Under the pieces are notes generated by a model that saw only the letters and a list, made by a program, of their open reading frames with translations, made no database searches and was not told the DNA's origin. DNA of 6,024 nt from Aquificota bacterium (GTDB taxonomy: Bacteria > Thermosulfidibacterota > Thermosulfidibacteria > Thermosulfidibacterales > Thermosulfidibacteraceae): the NCBI GenBank assembly GCA_015494645.1, contig WGAU01000092.1:1-6024 (forward strand), written 5' to 3'. The position numbers and the translations under genes are program-made. Positions 1-4,693 of the stretch are shown piece by piece (the stretch's first letter is position 1; each line of letters begins with the position of its first letter).

Positions 1-59
1 AGATAAAAGTTTATTAGAAATATAATGCCCCAGCAGGAGCAGAATAAAAACTTTTTCAT
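1..59 (-). CDS. Start of a probable secreted or membrane protein, cut by the window edge
   Basis: Only the first 19 codons are visible. The reading is ATG followed by two lysines and then a mostly hydrophobic run (MKKFLFCSCWGIIFLINFY), which looks like the positive n-region and hydrophobic core of a Sec signal peptide or an N-terminal membrane anchor. A strong Shine-Dalgarno AGGAGG lies upstream (plus 71-76), though its 11-base spacing is slightly long; the GAGGGG/AAAGG run closer to the ATG could serve instead. It follows def in the same direction after a 74-bp gap, so it may be the last visible member of the minus-strand operon or start from its own weak promoter. The cysteines at residues 7 and 9 come too early for a normal lipobox. 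Product unknown. Confidence 0.55.
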   Translation of the reverse strand, partial: MKKFLFCSCWGIIFLINFY

Positions 60-94
60 GGTGCCTTTCCCCTCCTCTTTGTGGTTTTGAGTAT

Positions 95-124
95 TACTTA
101 GTCAGGAATAGAGGTTGCAGTCAA
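95..124 (-). promoter_or_regulatory. Weak candidate promoter for the left-edge gene
   Basis: On the minus strand TTGACT (plus 119-124) is followed after 18 bp by TAAGTA (plus 95-100), upstream of the left-edge ATG. The -35 is good (5/6) but the -10 is poor, so this is only a suggestion. No hairpin plus T-run was seen in the gap after def, so read-through from the operon is equally possible. Confidence 0.2.
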
Positions 125-133
125 GTGATTGTC

Positions 134-643
134 TTACCTTCGGATAATCTCGCTTCGTTTCATTAGCATGGAGGGGGAGGTGATGCGGTCTATGAAAAGG
201 ATTCCGTTGAGGTGATCTATTTCGTGTTGAAGAGCTACTGCTTCTAAGTGTTTCGCTTCAATTTCCACTTCTCTTTCGTCTGGGGTGATGCCCTTTACCA
301 TCACCGTTCTGTTGCGGGTTACGTATCCCACAAAGTCGGGGACGCTCATGCATCCTTCTCTGGTAGTCTTTTCCCCTTCTGCTTCAACTATGACGGGGTT
401 TATCAGAACTATAAGTCCATGGTTTTTCTTTTTGTATCTTGGGTTTTTGGATACGTCCACACAGATTATTCTAACAGGTTCTCCTATCTGTGGAGCAGCT
501 ATTCCTATGGAGTGGTTGTAATGATTCATGGTGTCTAAGAGATCTTTAATGATCCTTGTTATTTTTGAGTCTACATCTCGCACTTCTTGACATTTGGTCC
601 TGAGCAGGGGATTTGGGTAGGTTATGACCTTTCTCACAGACAA
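134..643 (-). CDS. def: Peptide deformylase
   Basis: Cytoplasmic metalloenzyme that removes the formyl group from the N-terminal formyl-methionine of nascent proteins. All three family motifs are visible in 169 residues, the usual length. Motif 1 is SIGIAAPQ at 45-52 (usually GxGLAAPQ, so the first glycine is serine, with Gln52 kept). Motif 2 is EGCMSVP at 96-102 with metal ligand Cys98. Motif 3 is HEIDHLNG at 140-147 with ligands His140 and His144 and catalytic Glu141. The chosen start is TTG at 643: GAGGTGA, overlapping the stop of the upstream ACT gene, sits 4-6 bases before it, and an in-frame TGA lies just upstream. A GTG two codons later (637) is possible but is spaced worse. Only 8 bp separate it from the ACT gene, so it is very likely co-transcribed. 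It is not next to fmt, its common partner, within this window. Confidence 0.97.
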   Translation of the reverse strand: MSVRKVITYPNPLLRTKCQEVRDVDSKITRIIKDLLDTMNHYNHSIGIAAPQIGEPVRIICVDVSKNPRYKKKNHGLIVLINPVIVEAEGEKTTREGCMSVPDFVGYVTRNRTVMVKGITPDEREVEIEAKHLEAVALQHEIDHLNGILFIDRITSPSMLMKRSEIIRR

Positions 644-651
644 GGTTCACC

Positions 652-1185
652 TCACATGTGAACGGTTGGTATTTCATCCACGGTTATGTCCACATCAAGT
701 TCTTGGGCAACTTTTTGTAAGCCTTTTTCTATCTCTTCAACGGATACATTTTCGGGAATCTCTGCCTCAATGAGCATTGCGTAAAGCTTGGTGTCTCCTC
801 CTGTTATTTTGGTTCTCATGTCGGAAATGTTTACATTGAGGGAAGCTAAGAAACTGGATACTTTGTGAACGATACCTGTTTTGTCTTCTCCAAAGATCTT
901 GATGAGACAGTGGGTGTGGTACCTCTTTTCTGCAGGTTCTCCGTTGATCTCTCGGAGCATATAGTAAAGTCCGAGTCTTTCACAAACCATGGTTAGTTTT
1001 GTCTTTATGTTCTCCACATCCACGTTATCGGGTATGGCTACGATCAATATTATGGCGAACTGGTTCTTTAGTATGGTCATGGAAGAGTCTTCTATATTGC
1101 AGTTGAATTGGTAGAGTACTCCGCTTATGGCGGCAACAATCCCTGGTTTGTCTTCACCTATGGTAAATAGTACATAACGCTTCAC
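652..1185 (-). CDS. Tandem ACT-domain protein, GcvR-like amino-acid-binding regulator
   Basis: 177 residues made of two ACT domains: about 1-80, with the loop GEDKPGIV at 10-17, and about 92-177, with FGEDKTGIV at 98-106. In each half the glycine-containing loop joins the first strand to the first helix, where ACT domains typically bind an amino acid at a dimer interface. The layout matches the glycine cleavage system transcriptional repressor (GcvR) family, which has no DNA-binding domain and in E. coli acts by binding the activator GcvA. No GcvA-type partner lies nearby, so the function here is open: small-molecule sensing is the safe statement. The start is GTG at 1185 with GGAGGG about 7 bases upstream. 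It lies 14 bp after the patatin gene and 8 bp before def, inside a compact operon. The two halves differ enough to suggest an old internal duplication. Confidence 0.88.
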   Translation of the reverse strand: MKRYVLFTIGEDKPGIVAAISGVLYQFNCNIEDSSMTILKNQFAIILIVAIPDNVDVENIKTKLTMVCERLGLYYMLREINGEPAEKRYHTHCLIKIFGEDKTGIVHKVSSFLASLNVNISDMRTKITGGDTKLYAMLIEAEIPENVSVEEIEKGLQKVAQELDVDITVDEIPTVHM

Positions 1186-1199
1186 TTTGAGCCCTCCCC

Positions 1200-2174
1200 T
1201 TATATGCTTCTTACTGCCATTTTTTCTGGTGGAAAGTTAACCATTACGGGCTGGAAAATTTCAAGTCTTTTTTTAAGGTTTTCTTTAGTATTGTCTTTAA
1301 ACAGACGTAGCAGTTTTGGCTTGTTGAGTAGCTTTTGTATATCCCGCCAGCTTTCTTTTGCTGCTTGGTATCCGAGCTCAAACAATTCGTCCTTTGCTGA
1401 GAATTGGTTCCACAGGTAGTTCCCAACCTTAGGTTCTACAGTCACATGGCACTCTTCCTTTCTCAACCAGTTTAGGTAATGTCTGGCTATATCGTCTGCC
1501 CTGTAAACTACGTCAAAGGCGTTGTTCAGTTCGTCGTGGACGGATATATTTCTTCCCACCCATACCCCTATAATTACATCTGCTCCCAACATGTATGCTG
1601 CCATGGCTGGGAGAACGTCGACCCATCCACCGTCACTCAGAAGCATACCTTTCCACTTTACAGGGGGAAATATCCCCGGTATGGCTGAGCTTGCCGCTAC
1701 AGCCTTGAGGATAGGCCCCCTGGTTATCACTACTTCTTTGCCTGATAGCAAATCCGTTGCCACAGCGGCAAAGGGGATACGGGTTTCCTCTATGAGCGAG
1801 TTCTGGGGAAAGAATTCTCTTAAGGCGTCAGTAAAGGCTTTTTCCGAAACCAGAGATGTGGTGGTTAATGCCTTTGAGTAAGCTATGCCTTTGCTTATGA
1901 TGTTTAAAAACTCTTGGAAGGGGTTTTTCTTGTCGGTTTCGTCCATGAATTCTGAGCTTGCCCTTTCAAAGGCTTCACTTTCTAAGGCTTTGTTGAGGTC
2001 TTCCCATACAACCTTCCATGATGGTACCAGAGCGTACTTACCTCCGATGATTGCTCCTATAGAAGTGCCGCAGATTATATCTGGAACGAAACCTTGTTCT
2101 TCAAGGAACTTAAGTACCCCTATATGGGCAATGCCCCTTGCCCCTCCTCCGCCTAAGACGAGAGCTGCCTTCAC
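1200..2174 (-). CDS. Patatin-like phospholipase, RssA/YlbK type
   Basis: Predicted serine acyl hydrolase with a Ser-Asp dyad, acting on phospholipids or other acyl esters. The first 14 residues hold the oxyanion-hole motif GGGGARG (8-14). The nucleophile elbow GTSIG is at 36-40 with Ser38. The conserved ASSAIPGIFPPV segment is at 161-172, and the catalytic Asp181 lies in the DGG motif at 181-183. All key residues are present, so it should be active. At 324 residues it is of normal length for the bacterial RssA-like group and carries about 90 residues after the core, mostly helical and charged. No signal peptide or membrane helix is seen, implying a cytoplasmic or peripheral-membrane enzyme. 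The GTG start shares the GTGA overlap with the stop of the preceding J-like gene and lacks a strong Shine-Dalgarno, which points to translational coupling. The substrate cannot be told from sequence. Confidence 0.93.
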   Translation of the reverse strand: MKAALVLGGGGARGIAHIGVLKFLEEQGFVPDIICGTSIGAIIGGKYALVPSWKVVWEDLNKALESEAFERASSEFMDETDKKNPFQEFLNIISKGIAYSKALTTTSLVSEKAFTDALREFFPQNSLIEETRIPFAAVATDLLSGKEVVITRGPILKAVAASSAIPGIFPPVKWKGMLLSDGGWVDVLPAMAAYMLGADVIIGVWVGRNISVHDELNNAFDVVYRADDIARHYLNWLRKEECHVTVEPKVGNYLWNQFSAKDELFELGYQAAKESWRDIQKLLNKPKLLRLFKDNTKENLKKRLEIFQPVMVNFPPEKMAVRSI

Positions 2175-2428
2175 TTTTTGTTCCAGAGTATGTGTTCAAA
2201 TCTGCTTCTTATTCTCTCTTCTGGAAATAGTTTGTTCAACTCCTGTTGTGAGAAACTAAAGGGGTAGCTTTCCATGATATTTATGAGAAACCTATAGCTT
2301 TGGGATAGTTCCGATATTCTGTGGGGTTCTTCCTTTGCCAATCTGCGGTATGTTTCTTTAAGCTCTTTTATGCTGACTGGTGGTGATATGCCCAGTGTTT
2401 TTAGTGCTTCTTGGATACGGTGGTTCAT
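2171..2428 (-). CDS. Small J-domain-like protein lacking the HPD motif
   Basis: 85 residues, not a standard annotated family as far as I can tell. The N-terminal part resembles helices I-III of a DnaJ J-domain: ALKTLGI (8-14), KELKETYRRLAKE (21-33) as a helix-II analogue, then SELSQSYRFL (39-48) matching the usual EINEAYxxL helix III. The loop between, where canonical J-proteins carry HPD, is shortened to about EPHR (34-37), so the Hsp70-stimulating tripeptide is absent. The tail YPFSFSQQELNKLFPEE (55-71) followed by RFEHILW resembles the end of small stand-alone bacterial J-like proteins. It should therefore not be called a functional DnaJ co-chaperone; a binding or scaffold role is possible. 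The ATG at 2428 overlaps the PIN-like gene's stop (ATGA), and its own stop overlaps the patatin start (GTGA), so it is translationally coupled on both sides. Confidence 0.72.
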   Translation of the reverse strand: MNHRIQEALKTLGISPPVSIKELKETYRRLAKEEPHRISELSQSYRFLINIMESYPFSFSQQELNKLFPEERIRSRFEHILWNKK

Positions 2429-2973
2429 ATCTTTTCTACTCTTTTGAGGTTAAGCTTTTTTTCCCTTGTAAAGAATTCTACGGATTCTTTTACGGCGGCT
2501 ACGGTCCTTACGCTGCCTTGAGTTTCAAAAAGGCGGTTTATCATTTCTCTAACCTTTTGGAGGTTGGTTTCTGTTGTGGAGCACTTTGCTACTTCTACCT
2601 TTGTAATGGGCCATCCAAAGTGTTGGTTTATCCTGTTAAATTCTTCTTTTAAAAGAGAGAATCTTTCGTCGTTGCTGAAAAGCTTTGCCTGTACTTTTGC
2701 AGCGATTGCGTAATGGACTCCCAAGCAGAAGTCTTTTGGGTTGATGATGTGATTGTACACATACTTTCTTGCGAATTCAAACTCCTCTTTGTTTACCTTG
2801 AGGCAGGGTATGTAATTGTTCTCTAAAAGCTGTGCCACCCATGTCCTCTCGGGCTCATCTATGTTGTGGATCTCCGCTATGGCAAGGTCTGAGGTAAAGG
2901 CCTCTTTGGGCAGAGAACATTCATCGTATTTGGCAGCGGATATTAAGAGTTGGGTTTCTATATATATCTTCAT
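2425..2973 (-). CDS. PIN-domain-like protein with an altered active site
   Basis: 182 residues. The pattern is that of a PIN-fold (VapC-like) nuclease: an opening strand MKIYIETQLLIS where VapC proteins read like MKIYLDTNxLIS, a segment SDLAIAEI (28-35) with Glu34, a segment DFCLGVHYAIAAK (81-93) in the place of the usual DALH/DAxxAA motif, and SNDERF (100-105) in the place of TxDxDF. The first acidic residue is Glu6 instead of Asp and the following Asn is Gln, so metal binding may be changed or lost. Residues about 120-182 form an additional charged, probably helical tail not typical of short VapC toxins. No antitoxin-type gene lies next to it. The ATG at 2973 has AAGGAG 7 bases upstream. 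It starts 3 bp after the flavin reductase stop and overlaps the J-like gene by 4 bp. The assignment comes from motif reading only; a non-nuclease protein is possible. Confidence 0.6.
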   Translation of the reverse strand: MKIYIETQLLISAAKYDECSLPKEAFTSDLAIAEIHNIDEPERTWVAQLLENNYIPCLKVNKEEFEFARKYVYNHIINPKDFCLGVHYAIAAKVQAKLFSNDERFSLLKEEFNRINQHFGWPITKVEVAKCSTTETNLQKVREMINRLFETQGSVRTVAAVKESVEFFTREKKLNLKRVEKI

Positions 2974-2976
2974 GGG

Positions 2977-3522
2977 CTATCTCCTTTTTGAAAAGCCGTA
3001 GGATCCAATAACTTCTTTGATGTTGACGTATTCGCCGGTTACTGGAATGTAGGCTAAAGGATCTAAGGCCTCCACGCTTTCGGAAAGTTTTTCGTCTATG
3101 TAAACCTCTTCAACTTCACCGATGAAAAGGGTATGTACCCCCAGTTCAATGCTGTGTTTAACTTTGCATTCAATATTGATGGGACATTCCTTTATAAGGG
3201 GGACGCCTGTCTCTTCTCCTTTAAATACGGAAAAGTTGCAAAGCTTGAATTTGTCTTGGTTTCTGCCGCTCACTGTTCCGCAGATGTCCACTTCCCTTGC
3301 CATGCTTGCCTTGGGTATGTTTACTCCGAAAGCTCCTTCTTCCATGATGATTTTGTAGGAGTGTCTCTGTGGTCTTACCGATATGCCTATCTGGGGTGGT
3401 TTGGAGCATACCACGCCACACCACGCTATGGTTATTATGTTTGGGTTGTCCCTTCCGCAGGTTACCAGAACACAAGGGGTAGGGTATATGTAAGACTCGT
3501 GTGCTCCCAGCCTTTTCTTCAT
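2977..3522 (-). CDS. Flavin reductase family / flavoredoxin-like FMN-binding protein
   Basis: 181-residue protein of the flavin-reductase-like FMN-binding split-barrel family, which includes flavoredoxin, archaeal ferric reductase and the reductase components of two-component monooxygenases. It probably binds FMN and moves electrons between NAD(P)H or a donor protein and an acceptor. Visible family features are YPTPCVLVTCG near the start (13-23), NIITIAWCGVVCSKPP (28-43) followed by IGISVRPQRHSYKII (45-59) at the flavin site, FGVNIP (65-70), and the GVHTLFIGEV strand (128-137) with His130. Length is typical. The start is ATG at 3522, with AGGAGG 5 bases upstream; an open frame reaching a TTG at 3564 is rejected because those codons cover the divergent promoter region. 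Eight cysteines in 181 residues is high. It is the first gene of the minus-strand operon. Confidence 0.88.
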   Translation of the reverse strand: MKKRLGAHESYIYPTPCVLVTCGRDNPNIITIAWCGVVCSKPPQIGISVRPQRHSYKIIMEEGAFGVNIPKASMAREVDICGTVSGRNQDKFKLCNFSVFKGEETGVPLIKECPINIECKVKHSIELGVHTLFIGEVEEVYIDEKLSESVEALDPLAYIPVTGEYVNIKEVIGSYGFSKRR

Positions 3523-3524
3523 GC

Positions 3525-3553
3525 TTGCCTCCTTTTTTTGCTTATTGTAACAT
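3525..3553 (+). promoter_or_regulatory. Candidate sigma70 promoter for the M20 gene
   Basis: TTGCCT (3525-3530) and TAACAT (3548-3553) are separated by 17 bp, each matching consensus at 4 of 6 positions. Transcription would start near 3560, giving a leader of roughly 15 bases. The -35 box overlaps the ribosome-binding site of the divergent flavin reductase gene, which is unusual but possible in so short a gap. Confidence 0.35.
3544..3549 (-). promoter_or_regulatory. Candidate -10 box for the minus-strand operon
   Basis: The minus strand reads TACAAT, 5 of 6 matches to TATAAT, 21 bases upstream of the flavin reductase ATG. The hexamer 17 bp further upstream, TTACCC, is a weak -35. The predicted leader is only about 15 bases. 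The box touches the plus-strand -10, so the two polymerases could not open this DNA at once. Confidence 0.35.
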
Positions 3554-3555
3554 CT

Positions 3556-3568
3556 CCCCTTCAAGGGG
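3556..3568. repeat. Perfect inverted repeat over the M20 ribosome-binding site
   Basis: CCCCTT-c-AAGGGG is a 6-bp perfect palindrome centred on 3562 in the divergent intergenic gap. Its right arm is the AAGGGG that serves as the Shine-Dalgarno sequence of the gene starting at 3576. It could be an operator half-site pair, for example for the IclR-type regulator encoded downstream. A 1-base loop is too tight for a full RNA hairpin, so DNA binding is the likelier role if it has one. Chance occurrence cannot be excluded. Confidence 0.4.
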
Positions 3569-3575
3569 GTAAAGT

Positions 3576-4646
3576 ATGGAAAGGTACATTGTAAATCAAC
3601 TCCTAAACTTGGTTTCTATCCCCAGTGTAACGGGACAGGAAGGAGAAATTCTATTCTATCTTGAAGAGGAGTTTGCTTCTAAGGGTGTAGATTTTGAGAG
3701 GCAGAGGGTGGAAACAGGCTGGTACAACATTTTGGTGGGAGAGTGTGAGGAGCCGAATTATGTCATAGCTGCCCATGTGGATACTGTGCCTCCTATGGAC
3801 GGGTGTCCGCCTAAGCCTGTGGTTGATGGAGACTGGGTTAGAGGACTTGGCGCAGCGGATGACAAAGCAGCAGTAGCTGTGATGTGTGCCCTTGCTGTGG
3901 AATTTGCCGATTCCCTAAAGGATAAAAAGGTTCTTTTTGCTTTTCTTGTGGATGAGGAAAAGACCGGTCTTGGTTCCATGGCTCTTGTTGGAAATATTAC
4001 TGCAAAAGGTGCTGTGGTTCTTGAGCCTACCGAGCTTAGAATATGTGCTTTTGAAGCGGGTTCGTTGGAGCTTGTGGTGGAGGTTGAGGGGAGGGCTGCC
4101 CATGGTTCTTGTGTGGAAGAGGGACAAAACAGTATTCATAGAGCCATAGAGATCATAAGTGGCTTTTCGCAGCTTTCCTTCGTGGGTAAGGACTATCCCG
4201 GTATCGGAAAAAGCACTTACAGCGTGATGTCCATAAGTAGCGGGGATTTTGAGCTGAGAATCCCTCATAGATGCAGTTTTATGGTGGATTTCAGGCTGTG
4301 CCCCGATGAGGATGTTCAAAGAGCGGTGGATGAGCTGGTGGATTATCTTAAAAGGCAGGGAGCCTCTTACAGGTTCGTTGATGTATCTCCGGGTTTCTGC
4401 CTTTCCGAAGATGAGGAGATTTTGAGGCGTTTGAAGGAATCCTACTGGAGGGCTCTTGGGAAAGAACCTGTTATTGGGGGCATGAAGAGCTGGACCGATG
4501 CGGAGCACTTTGTTAGGAAAGGAATACCCGCTGTGGTTTTTGGCCCGGGCCAGTTGTGGATGTGCCATACCCCCGATGAGGGGGTTAATGTAAAAGAGGT
4601 CTTGGACTGTTACAGGATTCTCAGGGAGTTTCTTGACAATATGTAA
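3576..4646 (+). CDS. M20-family metallo-deacylase/peptidase (ArgE/DapE/LysK-like)
   Basis: 356-residue cytoplasmic di-zinc amidohydrolase with all core residues. His67 and Asp69 are in AAHVDTVPP. The bridging ligand Asp95 is in GLGAADDK. The general base Glu127 and ligand Glu128 are in VDEEKTG. Glu150 is in LEPT, and the last ligand His331 is in CHTPDE. The lid/dimerisation domain (about 165-280) contains the usual GRAAHGS with His176 and a conserved Arg in DFRLCPDE (240). Such enzymes remove acyl groups from amino acids (acetylornithine, succinyl-diaminopimelate, LysW-linked lysine or ornithine) or cut peptides; the substrate cannot be chosen from motifs. At 356 residues it is near the shorter LysK-like end of the family. 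ATG start with AAGGGGG about 6 bases upstream. An IclR-type regulator follows 47 bp downstream on the same strand, suggesting regulated, possibly catabolic or salvage use. Confidence 0.92.
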   Translation: MERYIVNQLLNLVSIPSVTGQEGEILFYLEEEFASKGVDFERQRVETGWYNILVGECEEPNYVIAAHVDTVPPMDGCPPKPVVDGDWVRGLGAADDKAAVAVMCALAVEFADSLKDKKVLFAFLVDEEKTGLGSMALVGNITAKGAVVLEPTELRICAFEAGSLELVVEVEGRAAHGSCVEEGQNSIHRAIEIISGFSQLSFVGKDYPGIGKSTYSVMSISSGDFELRIPHRCSFMVDFRLCPDEDVQRAVDELVDYLKRQGASYRFVDVSPGFCLSEDEEILRRLKESYWRALGKEPVIGGMKSWTDAEHFVRKGIPAVVFGPGQLWMCHTPDEGVNVKEVLDCYRILREFLDNM

Positions 4647-4661
4647 ACTTTGTTTTATCCT
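4633..4661 (+). promoter_or_regulatory. Candidate promoter for the IclR gene, spanning the M20 stop
   Basis: A perfect -35 TTGACA (4633-4638) lies within the last codons of the M20 gene. After exactly 17 bp comes TATCCT (4656-4661), 4 of 6 matches with the key TAxxxT bases. Transcription would start near 4668, about 26 bases before the regulator's ATG. This is the best consensus promoter in the window and would let the regulator be made independently of the M20 gene. Confidence 0.5.
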
Positions 4662-4680
4662 TGTGGCAATCAGAAGCTTT

Positions 4681-4686
4681 AAGGGG
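4681..4686 (+). promoter_or_regulatory. Ribosome-binding site that sets the IclR start
   Basis: AAGGGG lies 7 bases before ATG at 4694. The open frame extends up to a TTG at 4661, but that codon has no good Shine-Dalgarno and falls inside the candidate -10 box, so 4694 is preferred. Confidence 0.6.
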
Positions 4687-4693
4687 TGAAGGG

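Noticed and set aside
60..133. Rho-independent terminator after def
   Set aside because: No stable GC-rich stem followed by a T-run on the minus strand could be found by eye.
1200..2174. Patatin as an anti-phage effector (CBASS-type or other defence lipase)
   Set aside because: No cyclic-nucleotide synthase, sensor, or other defence gene is present, and the protein matches the housekeeping RssA-like form in an operon with def.
2958..2970. TATATATAT tract as a promoter inside the operon
   Set aside because: It lies in the first codons of the PIN-like gene (encoding Ile-Tyr-Ile), has no -35 at proper spacing, and would start transcription downstream of the gene's start.
2425..2973. VapBC toxin-antitoxin system
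   Set aside because: There is no small DNA-binding antitoxin gene adjacent; the upstream neighbour is a flavin reductase and the downstream one is J-like. The active site is also altered.
3523..3564. 14-codon N-terminal extension of the flavin reductase from a TTG
   Set aside because: The ATG at 3522 has an ideal AGGAGG at 5-base spacing and the family N-terminus follows at once; the extension is lysine-rich and covers promoter sequence.
3133..3594. Open frame of 153 codons on the plus strand opposite the flavin reductase
   Set aside because: It is antisense to the flavin reductase and runs into the start of the M20 gene; aromatic-rich shadow translation with no family resemblance.
3915..4568. 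Open frame of 217 codons on the minus strand opposite the M20 gene
   Set aside because: It lies entirely antisense to a gene with a full set of catalytic motifs; its translation is low in recognisable motifs and it has no supporting ribosome-binding site or neighbours.
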